From NCBI GenBank assembly GCA_017306015.1, contig JAFKJK010000009.1:186001-250000 (forward strand): a stretch of 64,000 bases of DNA. The letters run 5' to 3'. Under the pieces are notes generated by a model. That model had not been told where the DNA came from and did no database searches. It saw nothing but the letters and a program-made list of their open reading frames with translations. The stretch is from Propionibacteriaceae bacterium. Its GTDB lineage: Bacteria > Actinomycetota > Actinomycetes > Propionibacteriales > Propionibacteriaceae. Numbering within the stretch: the first letter of the stretch is position 1; each line of letters begins with the position of its first letter. The position numbers and the translations under genes were made by a program. Positions 39,284 to 48,137 of the stretch are shown in pieces.

Positions 39284-39378
39284 CCAGGGGTCGGGCGGCT
39301 CGGCCGCGGAAGCGGCATACCAAGGTTCACCCAGCGTTCACGGGGTTGTCGCAACCGCCGGGTAGTCTCGATCCCAGA

Positions 39379-40227
39379 ATGAATACAGTGAACACGGCGG
39401 CTTGGAGGCCGCAGGTGGTCGCACTCGATATCGACGGGACGCTCGTCGACCACGAGGGAGTGCTACCAGAGAGGTTGCGCCGGACTGTCCGGCGCATTGC
39501 GATGGCCGGCGTGCCGGTCATCCTCACGACGGGACGCAGTTGGCATGCCACGCGTCCGGTCTTCGAGGAATTGGAGTTGCCCCCGGGCCCGGCGATCTCG
39601 TCGAACGGGGCCGTCACCGTCCAGTTTCCTCCCTTCGAACTGCTGACCGCAGCCACGTTCGACCCGTCCGAGGTGATCGAGAAGGTGCTCCGCGAGCACC
39701 CGAGCGCCGCTCTGGCGGCTGAGGTCGTGGGCACCGGCTACCGCGTGACCAGGGCTTTCCCCGACGGGGAGTTGCTCGGCGACATCGAGGTGGTCACCGC
39801 CGACGAACTCGCCGGCGACGACGTCAGCCGCATCGTCGTCCGCGACCCGGACGCGTCCGAGCACGAGTTCATCGCCCTCGCCGAGCGGCTCGGCCTGCAC
39901 GGAGTGAGCTACTCCGTCGGCTGGAGCGCGTGGCTCGACATCGCGCCGGCCGGGGTCAACAAGGCCACCGGACTCGCCGGGGTCGTGGACGCGCTCGGCT
40001 TCACCGCGTCTGACGTGCTGGCGATGGGCGACGGCCGCAACGACATCGAGATGCTCCGCTGGGCCGGACGCGGAGTCGCCCTGGGCGACGCCTGCGCCGA
40101 GGTCCAGGCGGCAGCGGACGATGTCACCGGCTGCTTCGCCGACGGCGGGACGGTCGCCGAGCTCGAGCGCTGGTTCGGACGGGCATCCTCCCGCCCGGCT
40201 GAGCAGCTCCGGGTAGCGGTCGGGTGA
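39379..40227 (+). CDS. Cof-type HAD phosphatase
   Basis: The 282-residue cytosolic phosphatase has motif I ALDIDGTLVD, motif II LTTGRSWH, and motif IV GDGRNDIEML, with a C2-type cap between. Cof-like enzymes dephosphorylate sugar phosphates, FMN or pyridoxal phosphate. ATG at 39379 gives 12 residues before motif I; TAGTCT lies 11 bp upstream of it, so the leader, if any, is very short. The gene is isolated. 40228-40396 holds nothing that I recognise. Confidence 0.88.
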   Translation: MNTVNTAAWRPQVVALDIDGTLVDHEGVLPERLRRTVRRIAMAGVPVILTTGRSWHATRPVFEELELPPGPAISSNGAVTVQFPPFELLTAATFDPSEVIEKVLREHPSAALAAEVVGTGYRVTRAFPDGELLGDIEVVTADELAGDDVSRIVVRDPDASEHEFIALAERLGLHGVSYSVGWSAWLDIAPAGVNKATGLAGVVDALGFTASDVLAMGDGRNDIEMLRWAGRGVALGDACAEVQAAADDVTGCFADGGTVAELERWFGRASSRPAEQLRVAVG

Positions 40228-40396
40228 CCCTCGCGGCGTTGGTCGCCCCCGATCCGGCCGCGGCCGCATCCAGCCCGCCGTCGTCGCTCGGCGGCACGGC
40301 GGCGTTCGTTCGCGATGCCGCGCCCGGGCCCTGAAAGGTCCCTAAGGATTCGCCTTGGGCCTGCTGTGAGAGCACTGTTCTCCGGGACCATGGGGC

Positions 40397-41968
40397 GTGC
40401 GGATTCGGCAGGCGGCGATTGGCGCGCTGCTGTGCGCGCTGGCCGCCGGCTGCAGCACTGCGGTCGAGCCGCCGCCACCGCCGACCAGCGAGACCTCGAA
40501 CAGCGCTCCGACAAGCGCGGACGCGACCGGCACGGCCGTCGGCGCGACGACCCGTCCCACCGACGCCGGAAGCAGCGGGCCGGCTAGCACACCCGTCCCG
40601 ACCCCGAGCCTGTCGACGGTGCCACTCCCGCACGACGTCGGGCCTCGGGCGATGCCGGCCAGCGACGGACGGCCGATGCTGTGGCCGCTCTCGGCACCCA
40701 CCGCGATCACTTCGTCGGGGTCCGATGTGCCGGTGGTCTACGGCTTCCTCGACGCGACCGGGACGCTGGTGCTGCCGAAGCGCTACAGCTCCTACACCTA
40801 CTGCCCGGACGCCACTGGCCGCGCCGCGTACCTCATCACCGAGAGGGCCGGCGGCAGGGCCGAGGTCCACGACCTCACCGGCAAGCTGCTGCGGCGCGTC
40901 CGGACACCTTCGGCCAGCTGTGCCGGGCTCAGCCATGTCGTCGTCACCGACTGGGTCGAGCCCGAACTGAACCAGCACGACGACGGATTGCTCGACTTCA
41001 CGACCGGGACGATGACCCTGTCGACGGCCAAGAACCGTCATGTCACCGCCATCGACGACCACACCGTCAACGTCTCCGACCCAACCGGCGAGTTCTTCCT
41101 GGACCTGGCGACCGGACGCCGCACACCCCACCCGGGCTGGGTGCTCGAGAACTACGCGCTCAGGGAGGTGGGAGCCCCGGCGGTCGTCCCGGCAGCGACC
41201 AAGCCGTCGGGCGCGGTGATCGGCTTCCTCGATCTCACCGGCACCTGGGCGGTCCGGCCCCGCTACGCCGACACCTACGGCTTCACCGCCGGGCACGCCA
41301 TCGTCCAACTCAGCGAGGATCGGTGGACATTGCTCGACAGTTCACTGCGCGAGTCCGGCGGTGAGTGGCAGAGCGTCGAGGCGGTGATGCGTGACTACGC
41401 CACCGGGTCGCGGACGGTGGGCTACCTGCTCTCCGGCGCGGCCGGACAGCAACTCGTCGACGCCGACCTGCGGGTCCTCGTCCCGGCCGGCCCGGCGCGG
41501 ATCGTCTGCTGGTGGGAGGCGGACGGTGCCTGCGCCGTCAGCGAGGCGGACGGGACCACCCGGCTGGTCACCCTTCCCGACGGCGCGGCGACACCGCTGC
41601 CCGCCGGCTTCGACCAGGTACTCAGCCGGGCGTTCGTCGCCGACGGCGGCACGGACGCCGACACGGGCATCCGGCACATCCTCGCCCTGGGCTCCGACAC
41701 CCCCGTCGACCTGATGACGGCAACCTCGTGCCGGGCTGCGGGCAGCGCCTGGGTGGTGTGCGAACCTGCTGGCCCGACCCTGGCCCCGATCGTCCTCGAC
41801 CGCCAGGGACGCCGGACGGCCTACGCCTGGGCCGGCGCGCTGGCCGACCCGGTCGCCGGAGCCGCGAGCGCCTACTACCAGGTGACCGCCGGCCGCTACC
41901 GCGGCGTCGTCGACGAGGCCGGCAACTGGCGCTACCGCGAGAGCATCTACACCAGACTGGAGGACTGA
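40397..41968 (+). CDS. Secreted lipoprotein with WG-repeat-like segments
   Basis: The 523-residue protein starts with a lipoprotein signal peptide ending in LAAGC (Cys19). A Pro/Thr/Ser-rich linker (20-80) follows, then repeated segments such as VYGFLDATGTLVLPKRY and VIGFLDLTGTWAVRPRYAD. These are the WG/KWG-type beta-repeats that read out as 'G-F-L-D-x-T-G-x-W-x-x-P-R-Y'. It is anchored outside the membrane; binding of a ligand or cell-wall component is possible. The next gene, a second lipoprotein, starts one base after the stop, so the two are co-expressed and may work together. Confidence 0.75.
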   Translation: MRIRQAAIGALLCALAAGCSTAVEPPPPPTSETSNSAPTSADATGTAVGATTRPTDAGSSGPASTPVPTPSLSTVPLPHDVGPRAMPASDGRPMLWPLSAPTAITSSGSDVPVVYGFLDATGTLVLPKRYSSYTYCPDATGRAAYLITERAGGRAEVHDLTGKLLRRVRTPSASCAGLSHVVVTDWVEPELNQHDDGLLDFTTGTMTLSTAKNRHVTAIDDHTVNVSDPTGEFFLDLATGRRTPHPGWVLENYALREVGAPAVVPAATKPSGAVIGFLDLTGTWAVRPRYADTYGFTAGHAIVQLSEDRWTLLDSSLRESGGEWQSVEAVMRDYATGSRTVGYLLSGAAGQQLVDADLRVLVPAGPARIVCWWEADGACAVSEADGTTRLVTLPDGAATPLPAGFDQVLSRAFVADGGTDADTGIRHILALGSDTPVDLMTATSCRAAGSAWVVCEPAGPTLAPIVLDRQGRRTAYAWAGALADPVAGAASAYYQVTAGRYRGVVDEAGNWRYRESIYTRLED

Positions 41969-41969
41969 C

Positions 41970-42926
41970 ATGCGGCGACGCACCATCGTCGGAGCCCTGC
42001 TCGCCACCCTGCTCACAGCCCCGCTCGCCGGGTGCGTCGGACAGCCGTCACCCACCCCGTCCGCGCCGTCGACCACCTCGTCCGCGGGGACGGCTGTGAA
42101 CGTCCCGGGCTCCGCGACGCCGACCGGCCACCCGTTCACGCTCGCGCAACTGCCGCGCATCGACGGCTCGACCGCGAACATCCCGCTGATCTCGCTGGCC
42201 ATCCAGCGCCTCACCGGCGTCCCTGAGGCCGAGGCCGACAACGCCGTGAGGACCACCGGGACGCCGAACGCCTACCGCAACCTCATCGACGGCGACGCCG
42301 ATCTGCTGATCGTCTACGAGGCCGACCAGGCCGTGAAAGCGGAGATCAAGCGATCCGGCGTCCGGCTTGAACTCCACCCGATCGGACGGGACGCGCTGGT
42401 GTTCTTCGCCAACGCGTCCAACCCGGTCACTTCCCTGACCACCGCGCAGTACCGCGACATCTACACCGGCAGGATCGCCAATTGGTCGAAGGTGGGCGGC
42501 AACGACGTGAAGATCGTCGCCTACCAGCGTCCCGAGGAGTCCGGGTCGCAGGCGTTGCTGCGCAAGTACGTCGTCGGCAAGGCCAAGATGGCGAAGGCGC
42601 CGGCCGAGCTGGTCACCGCCGAGATGGGCGAGATCATCGACGGTGTCGCCAGCTACGCGAACACCGGCAACGCGTTGGGCTACAGCGTCTACTACTACCT
42701 CGCCAACATGTACGGCGTCGAGGGCATCAAGATGCTCGGTGCGTCCGGCGTGGCGCCGTCGCGGGAGACGATCGGCAACGGCTCCTACCCCTACACCAAC
42801 GACTTCTACGCCGTCATCCGCGCGGAGGCGTCGGCCGACAGCCCTGCCCGCAAGGTGCTGGCATGGCTGACCAGCGAGCAGGGACGCCAGGCGGTCGAGG
42901 ACGCCGGTTACGTCGCGGCGAAGTGA
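41970..42926 (+). CDS. PstS-like substrate-binding lipoprotein
   Basis: The 318-residue protein has a lipobox LAGC (Cys22), a Ser/Thr/Pro linker, and a periplasmic-binding-protein fold with RIDGSTANIPL, DALVFFANASNPVTSLT, YRDIYTGRIANWSKVGG and RPEESGSQALL. These match PstS and related phosphate-binding proteins, in which these loops hold phosphate. No PstC, PstA or PstB genes are nearby, so it may be a stand-alone or sensor-type binding protein. It follows the WG-type lipoprotein after one base. Confidence 0.85.
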   Translation: MRRRTIVGALLATLLTAPLAGCVGQPSPTPSAPSTTSSAGTAVNVPGSATPTGHPFTLAQLPRIDGSTANIPLISLAIQRLTGVPEAEADNAVRTTGTPNAYRNLIDGDADLLIVYEADQAVKAEIKRSGVRLELHPIGRDALVFFANASNPVTSLTTAQYRDIYTGRIANWSKVGGNDVKIVAYQRPEESGSQALLRKYVVGKAKMAKAPAELVTAEMGEIIDGVASYANTGNALGYSVYYYLANMYGVEGIKMLGASGVAPSRETIGNGSYPYTNDFYAVIRAEASADSPARKVLAWLTSEQGRQAVEDAGYVAAK

Positions 42927-42972
42927 GCTGGTGAGCTTTGCGTCCGGGGCCGGACTGCGCTGGACTTGACCG

Positions 42973-43521
42973 GTGCCGAGATCGACGGAGTTGACGTCCC
43001 GACGACTGCGGCTGCGCCGTTTCACCGCGGCGGACGGGCCGGCGCTGCACGCGTACCTGTCGAGGCCGGAGGTCGTCGAGTTCGAGCCGTACGGCGCGAT
43101 CACCCCGTCCGAGGCGGACGACTGGGCGACCGCGCGCGCGTCCGACCCGGCCTTCTGGGCGATCTGCCTGCGTCCGGCGGGCGAGCTGATCGGCAACCTG
43201 TACCTCGCCCGCGTCCCGCCGGACGAGTGGCGCACCTGGGAGCTGGGTTACGTCCTCCACCCTGACCACTGGGGACGCGGCTACGCCACCGAAGCCGCGG
43301 CCCGGCTGCTGACCGCGTGCTTCGAGGAATGGGGAGCGCACCGGGTGGTGGCCCATTGCGATGTGGAGAACTTCGCGAGCTGGCGGCTGCTGGAGCGTCT
43401 GGGCTTCCGCCGCGAGGGCCACCTGCTGGCCAACGCGAGCTTCCGCCGCGACGCCGACGGCGACCCGATCTGGAAGGACGCGTACGCCTACGCCCTGCTC
43501 GACCGGGAGTGGGTGCGCTGA
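42973..43521 (+). CDS. GNAT-family N-acetyltransferase
   Basis: The 182-residue protein is a RimJ/RimL-like acetyltransferase: SRRLRLRRFTAADGPAL at the N-terminus, LGYVLHPDHWGRGYATEAA with the acetyl-CoA loop, and NFASWRLLERLGFRREG. The substrate is unknown. GTG at 42973 is the first in frame; there is no clear ribosome-binding site. A long inverted repeat follows in the gap to the next gene. Confidence 0.88.
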   Translation: MPRSTELTSRRLRLRRFTAADGPALHAYLSRPEVVEFEPYGAITPSEADDWATARASDPAFWAICLRPAGELIGNLYLARVPPDEWRTWELGYVLHPDHWGRGYATEAAARLLTACFEEWGAHRVVAHCDVENFASWRLLERLGFRREGHLLANASFRRDADGDPIWKDAYAYALLDREWVR

Positions 43522-43536
43522 GTGCCCGCCGTGCGG

Positions 43537-43613
43537 CGACACATCTGCTCGCTCAGTCGCACGAAACGGCTCCAGATCGGCCGGCACGGCCCACCGAGCG
43601 AGCAGGTGTGTCG
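43537..43613. repeat. Inverted repeat with 18 bp arms
   Basis: CGACACATCTGCTCGCTC (43537-43554) pairs with GAGCGAGCAGGTGTGTCG (43596-43613) in 17 of 18 positions; the loop is 41 bases. It lies between a GNAT gene and the DUF4921 gene, both on plus. It could be a terminator stem, but no T-run follows. Confidence 0.8.
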
Positions 43614-43720
43614 CGTCCCGCGTCACCTTGCCGTCACCAGGGAACCGGGCGTCGACGCGCGGCAAGCGGACGCGACCGGGCTACCCTGTAGCGGTTGAAG
43701 TCGTTGTCAGGGGGCCAGTC

Positions 43721-45067
43721 GTGTCGTCACTGTCGGGGTATCAGCGGGAGCCCGAGTTCGTCACCGAGCTCAAGGACGGCACGATCAAGCAGCTGAACCC
43801 GTTCAGTGGTACCGAAGTCTGGACGGTGCCCGGCCGCGGCAACCGTCCGCTGGTGACGAACCTGCCCCCGCCGGTGCCCCTGGCCCCGGCAGAACACGGC
43901 CGGCACTGCGCCTTCTGCGAGCGCCGCTACCTGGACACGCCGCCGGAGAAGTCCCGGGTGATCCGGCATGACGACGGCAACTGGGAGACCCGCTACCGCG
44001 TCGACGCGCCCGAGCTGTTCGACACCGTCGCCGAGTTCCGGCGGGTGCCGAACCTGTTCGAGATCCTGTCCTACGACTACTGGCATCTCAACTACGGCTA
44101 CGAGCTGCCCGAGCGCGTCCAGGCTCGCCGGACGGCGTACCTCGCCTCACCGGCCGGACGTGAGCACGTCCTGAGTGTGGTCACCGCCAAGCTCAAGGCC
44201 GGCGGACGCACCGACGCCGAGCTGGACGCGATGGGCACCGAGGCGAAGCTCGAGGCCGCGTCCGGCTTCTTCGGAGGCGGGCACGACGTGATCATCGCCC
44301 GCCGGCACTTCGTCGACGGCGCCACCGACAACACCCAGCTGGCCGGCTCGGGGACGCTGTCTGCCGACGAGCACTACCGGTTCACCGACTTCACCGTGGA
44401 GTCGATGACGGCACTGTTCGGGACGAACCGGTACGCCCGCTACCTGGCGGTGTTCCAGAACTGGCTGCGTCCGGCCGGAGCGTCGTTCGACCACCTGCAC
44501 AAGCAGCTGGTGGCGATCGACGAGCGGGGCGTCCAGCACGAACAGGCGATGCAGCGGCTGCAGCTGAACCCGAACATCTACAACGAGTTCGGGGTGAACT
44601 ACGCGGCCTACCACAACCTGGTGATCGCCGAGAGCGACCACGCGATCGCGTTCGCCGGCTTCGGCCACCGCTACCCGACGATCGAGATCTACTCCAAGTC
44701 GGAGGCGCCCGACCCGTGGCACCACACGCCCGACGAGCTCCGCGGGATGTCGGACATGATCCACGCGATGCACGCCGCCACCGGCGTGGACGTCCCCTGC
44801 AACGAGGAGTGGCACTACCGTCCCGTCGACTCCGACCTGCCGATGCCCTGGCGGGTCATGCTGAAGTGGCGGACGTCGACCGTCGCGGGTTTCGAGGGCG
44901 CAACGAAGATCTATCTCAACACGATCGGCCCGACCGCGATCCGCGACCGGATCGTGCCGAAGCTGTTCGCCCTGCGCGACGAGCGCCGGATCGCCGGCAT
45001 CCGGATCGCCACCGAGTGCGCCTGCCGTCCCAACTCGCTGCAGTACCGCGCCAACCGCACCAGCTGA
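43721..45067 (+). CDS. DUF4921 family protein (GalT/HIT-like fold)
   Basis: The 448-residue protein matches the actinobacterial DUF4921 family, a branch of the galactose-1-phosphate uridylyltransferase / HIT superfamily. A CxxC zinc pair (Cys63, Cys66 in HCAFCERRY) sits near the N-terminus, and the nucleotide-transferase His motif region reads FDHLHKQL near residue 258. A second conserved stretch is YAAYHNLVIAESDHAIAF. It is probably a nucleotidyltransferase or phosphorylase of unknown substrate. GTG at 43721 is preceded by CAGGGGG; TACCCT lies further upstream, so this gene has a leadered transcript. Confidence 0.8.
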   Translation: MSSLSGYQREPEFVTELKDGTIKQLNPFSGTEVWTVPGRGNRPLVTNLPPPVPLAPAEHGRHCAFCERRYLDTPPEKSRVIRHDDGNWETRYRVDAPELFDTVAEFRRVPNLFEILSYDYWHLNYGYELPERVQARRTAYLASPAGREHVLSVVTAKLKAGGRTDAELDAMGTEAKLEAASGFFGGGHDVIIARRHFVDGATDNTQLAGSGTLSADEHYRFTDFTVESMTALFGTNRYARYLAVFQNWLRPAGASFDHLHKQLVAIDERGVQHEQAMQRLQLNPNIYNEFGVNYAAYHNLVIAESDHAIAFAGFGHRYPTIEIYSKSEAPDPWHHTPDELRGMSDMIHAMHAATGVDVPCNEEWHYRPVDSDLPMPWRVMLKWRTSTVAGFEGATKIYLNTIGPTAIRDRIVPKLFALRDERRIAGIRIATECACRPNSLQYRANRTS

Positions 45068-45133
45068 ACCCGGCCCAAGATGGGACGGTTCCAGTGCGGT
45101 TCAGGTCCCGAGGCGGGCGGTAACGTCAGGGGC

Positions 45134-45967
45134 ATGATCCCCAGCTACGAACTCAACGACGGCACCACGCTCCCCGCGATCGGCTTCGGCACCTACCCGC
45201 TGCGCGGGGCGGACGGAGTCGAGTCCCTGATCAGCGCGCTGCACACCGGCTACCGGCTGATCGACTCGGCCGTGAACTACGAGAACGAGGGCGCCGTCGG
45301 CGAGGCCGTCCGGCGTAGTGGGGTGCCGCGCGAGGAGATCGTGATCACCTCCAAGCTGCCCGGGCGGCACCACGGCTACGCGGACGCCACCGCTGCCGTC
45401 CGCGAGTCGGCGTACCGGCTGGGCGTGGAGCAGATCGACCTGTACCTGATCCACTGGCCGAACCCGATCACCGGGCGCTACGTCGAGGCCTGGCAGGCGC
45501 TCGTGGACGCGCAGAGCGCGGGAGTCCTGCGGACCATCGGCGTGAGCAACTTCCTCCCCGAGCACCTGGACGCGATCATCGCCGCGACCGGCGTCACCCC
45601 CGCGGTCAACCAGGTCGAACTGCACCCGTACTTCCCGCAGGTCGCGCAGCGGGCCAGTCACGCCGAACTCGGCGTCCGCACCGAATCGTGGAGCCCGCTC
45701 GGACGGGCCGGCGAGGTGTTCGCCGACCCGGTGATCACCGCGATCGCGTCCGCCCACGGACGCACCCCGTCCCAGGTCGTGCTCCGCTGGCAGGTCCAGC
45801 TCGGCTCCGTCCCGCTGCCGAAGGCCGCGTCCGCCGAACGCCAGGCCGAGAACCTGGCGGTCTTCGACTTCGAGCTCGCCGACGACGAGGTGGCGGCGAT
45901 CACCGCGCTCGGCCGTCCCGACGGACGCCTGTTCGGTGCCGACCCGGCGTCCCACGAGGAGATGTAG
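45134..45967 (+). CDS. Aldo/keto reductase (2,5-diketogluconate reductase type)
   Basis: The 277-residue NADPH oxidoreductase has the catalytic tetrad: Asp and Tyr in DSAVNYENEGAVG, Lys in TSKLPGRHHG and His in LIHWPNP. VSNFLPEHLD and the C-terminal LPKAASAERQAEN bind the cofactor phosphate. It reduces small aldehydes or ketones. ATG at 45134 has TAACGT at -13 to -8. Seven repeat elements follow it. Confidence 0.9.
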   Translation: MIPSYELNDGTTLPAIGFGTYPLRGADGVESLISALHTGYRLIDSAVNYENEGAVGEAVRRSGVPREEIVITSKLPGRHHGYADATAAVRESAYRLGVEQIDLYLIHWPNPITGRYVEAWQALVDAQSAGVLRTIGVSNFLPEHLDAIIAATGVTPAVNQVELHPYFPQVAQRASHAELGVRTESWSPLGRAGEVFADPVITAIASAHGRTPSQVVLRWQVQLGSVPLPKAASAERQAENLAVFDFELADDEVAAITALGRPDGRLFGADPASHEEM

Positions 45968-45987
45968 CCCCCGCCTCCCCCGTCCCC

Positions 45988-46257
45988 TGAACCGTTGGGG
46001 ACAGGTACTTCGGTTCACCTGAACCGTCGGGGACAGGTACTTCGGTTCACCTGAACCGTCGGGGACAGGTACTCCGGTTCGGGCGAACCGTCGTGAACCG
46101 TCGGGGACAGGTACTTCGGTTCACAGCCGTCCGGCAGGTCGATCGGCCTGAACGAAAGTACCTGTCCCCAATGGTTCAGCTAGGCGTGAACCGAAGTACC
46201 TGTCCCCGATGATTCAGTCGGTCGGCGTGAACGAAAGTACCTGTCCCCGACGGTTCA
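45988..46257. repeat. Repeat cluster G: seven copies of the GGGGACAGGTAC element
   Basis: Top-strand copies start at 45988, 46020, 46052 and 46094 (the third ends CCGGTTCG); bottom-strand copies start at 46149, 46187 and 46228. All are 30 bp. The first three are spaced 32 bp, leaving only two bases between copies. G5 and G7 have arm TGAACGA, and G6 ends GATTCA. A partial left arm lies at 46085-46091. This is the largest cluster and fills the 342 bp gap between the aldo/keto reductase gene and the exporter operon except for the promoter TAGGGT at 46298. Confidence 0.95.
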
Positions 46258-46309
46258 CGGCGGGCGGAGGGCGGTCGGCGGTGTCACCGACGGTGACTAG
46301 GGTGGTCCG

Positions 46310-47230
46310 GTGCCTGTGATCGAAGCCCGCGCCCTCACCAAGACCTACGGGGACGTCCACGCCGTGGACGGCATCGACTTCGACGTGGCCTCCGGCGAGT
46401 CGTTCGGACTGCTCGGGCCGAACGGCGCCGGCAAGTCCACCACGATGCGGATGATCGGCGGCACCAGCCTGCGCACCTCCGGGACGCTGCTGGTCAACGG
46501 CCTCGACCCCGAGACCCACGGGCCCGAGGTCCGGGCGAACCTCGGCGTCGTCCCGCAGACCGACAACCTCGACACCGAACTGCGCGCCCGCGACAACCTG
46601 ATCATGTACGGGCGCTACTTCGGCCTGCCCTACTCCTACCTCCGTCCCAAGGCGGACGAACTGCTCGCCTTCGCCCAGCTCACCGAGAAGGCCGGCGAGA
46701 AGGTCGACAACCTCTCCGGCGGCATGAAGCGCCGGCTCACCATCGCCCGGGCGCTGGTCAACGAACCCACAGTGCTCCTTCTGGACGAGCCCACCACCGG
46801 CCTCGACCCGCAGGCCCGGCACATCCTGTGGGATCGGCTGTTCCGGCTCAAGGAGGCCGGCGTCACCCTGATCGTCACCACCCACTTCATGGACGAGGCC
46901 GAGCAGCTCTGCGACCGGCTGATCGTCATGGACCACGGCAAGATCGTCGCCGAGGGCAGCCCGGCCGACCTGATCCGCCGCTTCTCCACCCGCGAGGTGC
47001 TGGAGCTGCGCTTCGGCTCCGAACGCAACGCCGAACTGGTCGACGACCTGCGCCACTACGCCGACAGCCTGGAGCCCCTGCCCGACCGGCTGCTGCTCTA
47101 CACCGAGGACGGCGAGGCCGCCCTGGCCCGCGTCCGAGCGGACGGACATACGCCGATGACCACGCTCGTGCGCCGTTCCTCCCTGGAGGACGTGTTCCTC
47201 CGGCTCACCGGGAGGAGCCTCATTGACTGA
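46310..47230 (+). CDS. ABC exporter ATP-binding protein (DrrA/NodI type)
   Basis: The 306-residue ATPase has Walker A GPNGAGKST, signature LSGGMKRRL, Walker B VLLLDEPTTGLD and the switch His in TTHFMDEAE. The extended C-terminus (about 220-306) with LEDVFLRLTGRSL is typical of DrrA-like exporters. GTG at 46310 has TAGGGT exactly at -12 to -7 (leaderless), so this promoter starts the three-gene exporter operon. The substrate is unknown. Confidence 0.93.
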   Translation: MPVIEARALTKTYGDVHAVDGIDFDVASGESFGLLGPNGAGKSTTMRMIGGTSLRTSGTLLVNGLDPETHGPEVRANLGVVPQTDNLDTELRARDNLIMYGRYFGLPYSYLRPKADELLAFAQLTEKAGEKVDNLSGGMKRRLTIARALVNEPTVLLLDEPTTGLDPQARHILWDRLFRLKEAGVTLIVTTHFMDEAEQLCDRLIVMDHGKIVAEGSPADLIRRFSTREVLELRFGSERNAELVDDLRHYADSLEPLPDRLLLYTEDGEAALARVRADGHTPMTTLVRRSSLEDVFLRLTGRSLID

Positions 47231-48137
47231 CCCGCGGAATCCCTCGACCCGTCCGGGCAGCGACCCGGCAGGCGGAAGCGCCGGTGTCGACCTCGCCGAC
47301 TCGAACACCCTCGCCTACTCCGGCCGCGCCCTCCCGGCGTCCATCCAGGCGTCCCGGGTGCGCAGCCTCGGCTGGTGGTACCAGGCCGAGTGGCGGCTGA
47401 TCGGCATGCGCGCCTACTGGACGTCCATTCTCGGCTCGGCGCTGCTCACCCCCATCCTGTACGTGATCGCCATGGGCATCGGACTGGGCACGCTCGTCGA
47501 CAAGGCCAGCGGCGGCGTGGACGGCGTCCCGTACCTCACCTTCGTCGCGCCCGGCCTGCTGGTCGCCACCGTCGTGATGAGCGCGGCCAACGAGACCATG
47601 TTCCCGGTGATGGACGGCTTCAAGTGGGGCAAGCTCTACTTCGCCCGGGCCACGACAGCAGCGTCCCCGACCCAGGTCGCGCTCGGCGAGTTGCTGGCGG
47701 TCGCGATCCGGATGGCGGCGGAGGCCGCCGTGTTCTGGCTGGTGCTGGTGCTGCTCGGCGCGGTCAATCCGACCACGTCCGTCCTGATGATCCCGGTCAC
47801 GGCCCTGGCGGGCGTGGCGTTCGGCGCACCACTGATGGCCTACTCGGCGACCGTCGAGCAGGAGGGCTACCAGTTCTCGATGGTGCAGCGGTTCATCGTG
47901 ATGCCGATGTTCCTGTTCGCCGGCACCTTCTACCCGCTCAGCGCCATGCCCGGCTACCTGCAGTGGATCGGCTGGATCTCGCCGATGTGGCACGGGACGC
48001 AACTCGCCCGCGCGGTCAGCTTCGGCCTGCCGCTGGCCGGCTGGGAGGTGGCCGTCCACCTGGCCTTCCTCGGGGCTCTGGCTGCCCTCGGCGCCTGGCT
48101 GGCCGTGCGGAACTTCACCCGGAGGTTGCAGCGATGA
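47223..48137 (+). CDS. ABC-2 exporter permease 1
   Basis: The 304-residue membrane protein has a 50-residue Pro/Gly/Ser-rich cytosolic N-terminus and about six membrane segments, with FVAPGLLVATVVMSAANETMF, QFSMVQRFIVMPMFLFAGTFYPL and WISPMWHGTQLAR of the ABC-2/DrrB family. TTG at 47223 overlaps the ATPase gene by 8 bp. A downstream start cannot be excluded because the N-terminal tail is not conserved. It pairs with permease 2 as a heterodimer. Confidence 0.87.
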   Translation: MTDPRNPSTRPGSDPAGGSAGVDLADSNTLAYSGRALPASIQASRVRSLGWWYQAEWRLIGMRAYWTSILGSALLTPILYVIAMGIGLGTLVDKASGGVDGVPYLTFVAPGLLVATVVMSAANETMFPVMDGFKWGKLYFARATTAASPTQVALGELLAVAIRMAAEAAVFWLVLVLLGAVNPTTSVLMIPVTALAGVAFGAPLMAYSATVEQEGYQFSMVQRFIVMPMFLFAGTFYPLSAMPGYLQWIGWISPMWHGTQLARAVSFGLPLAGWEVAVHLAFLGALAALGAWLAVRNFTRRLQR

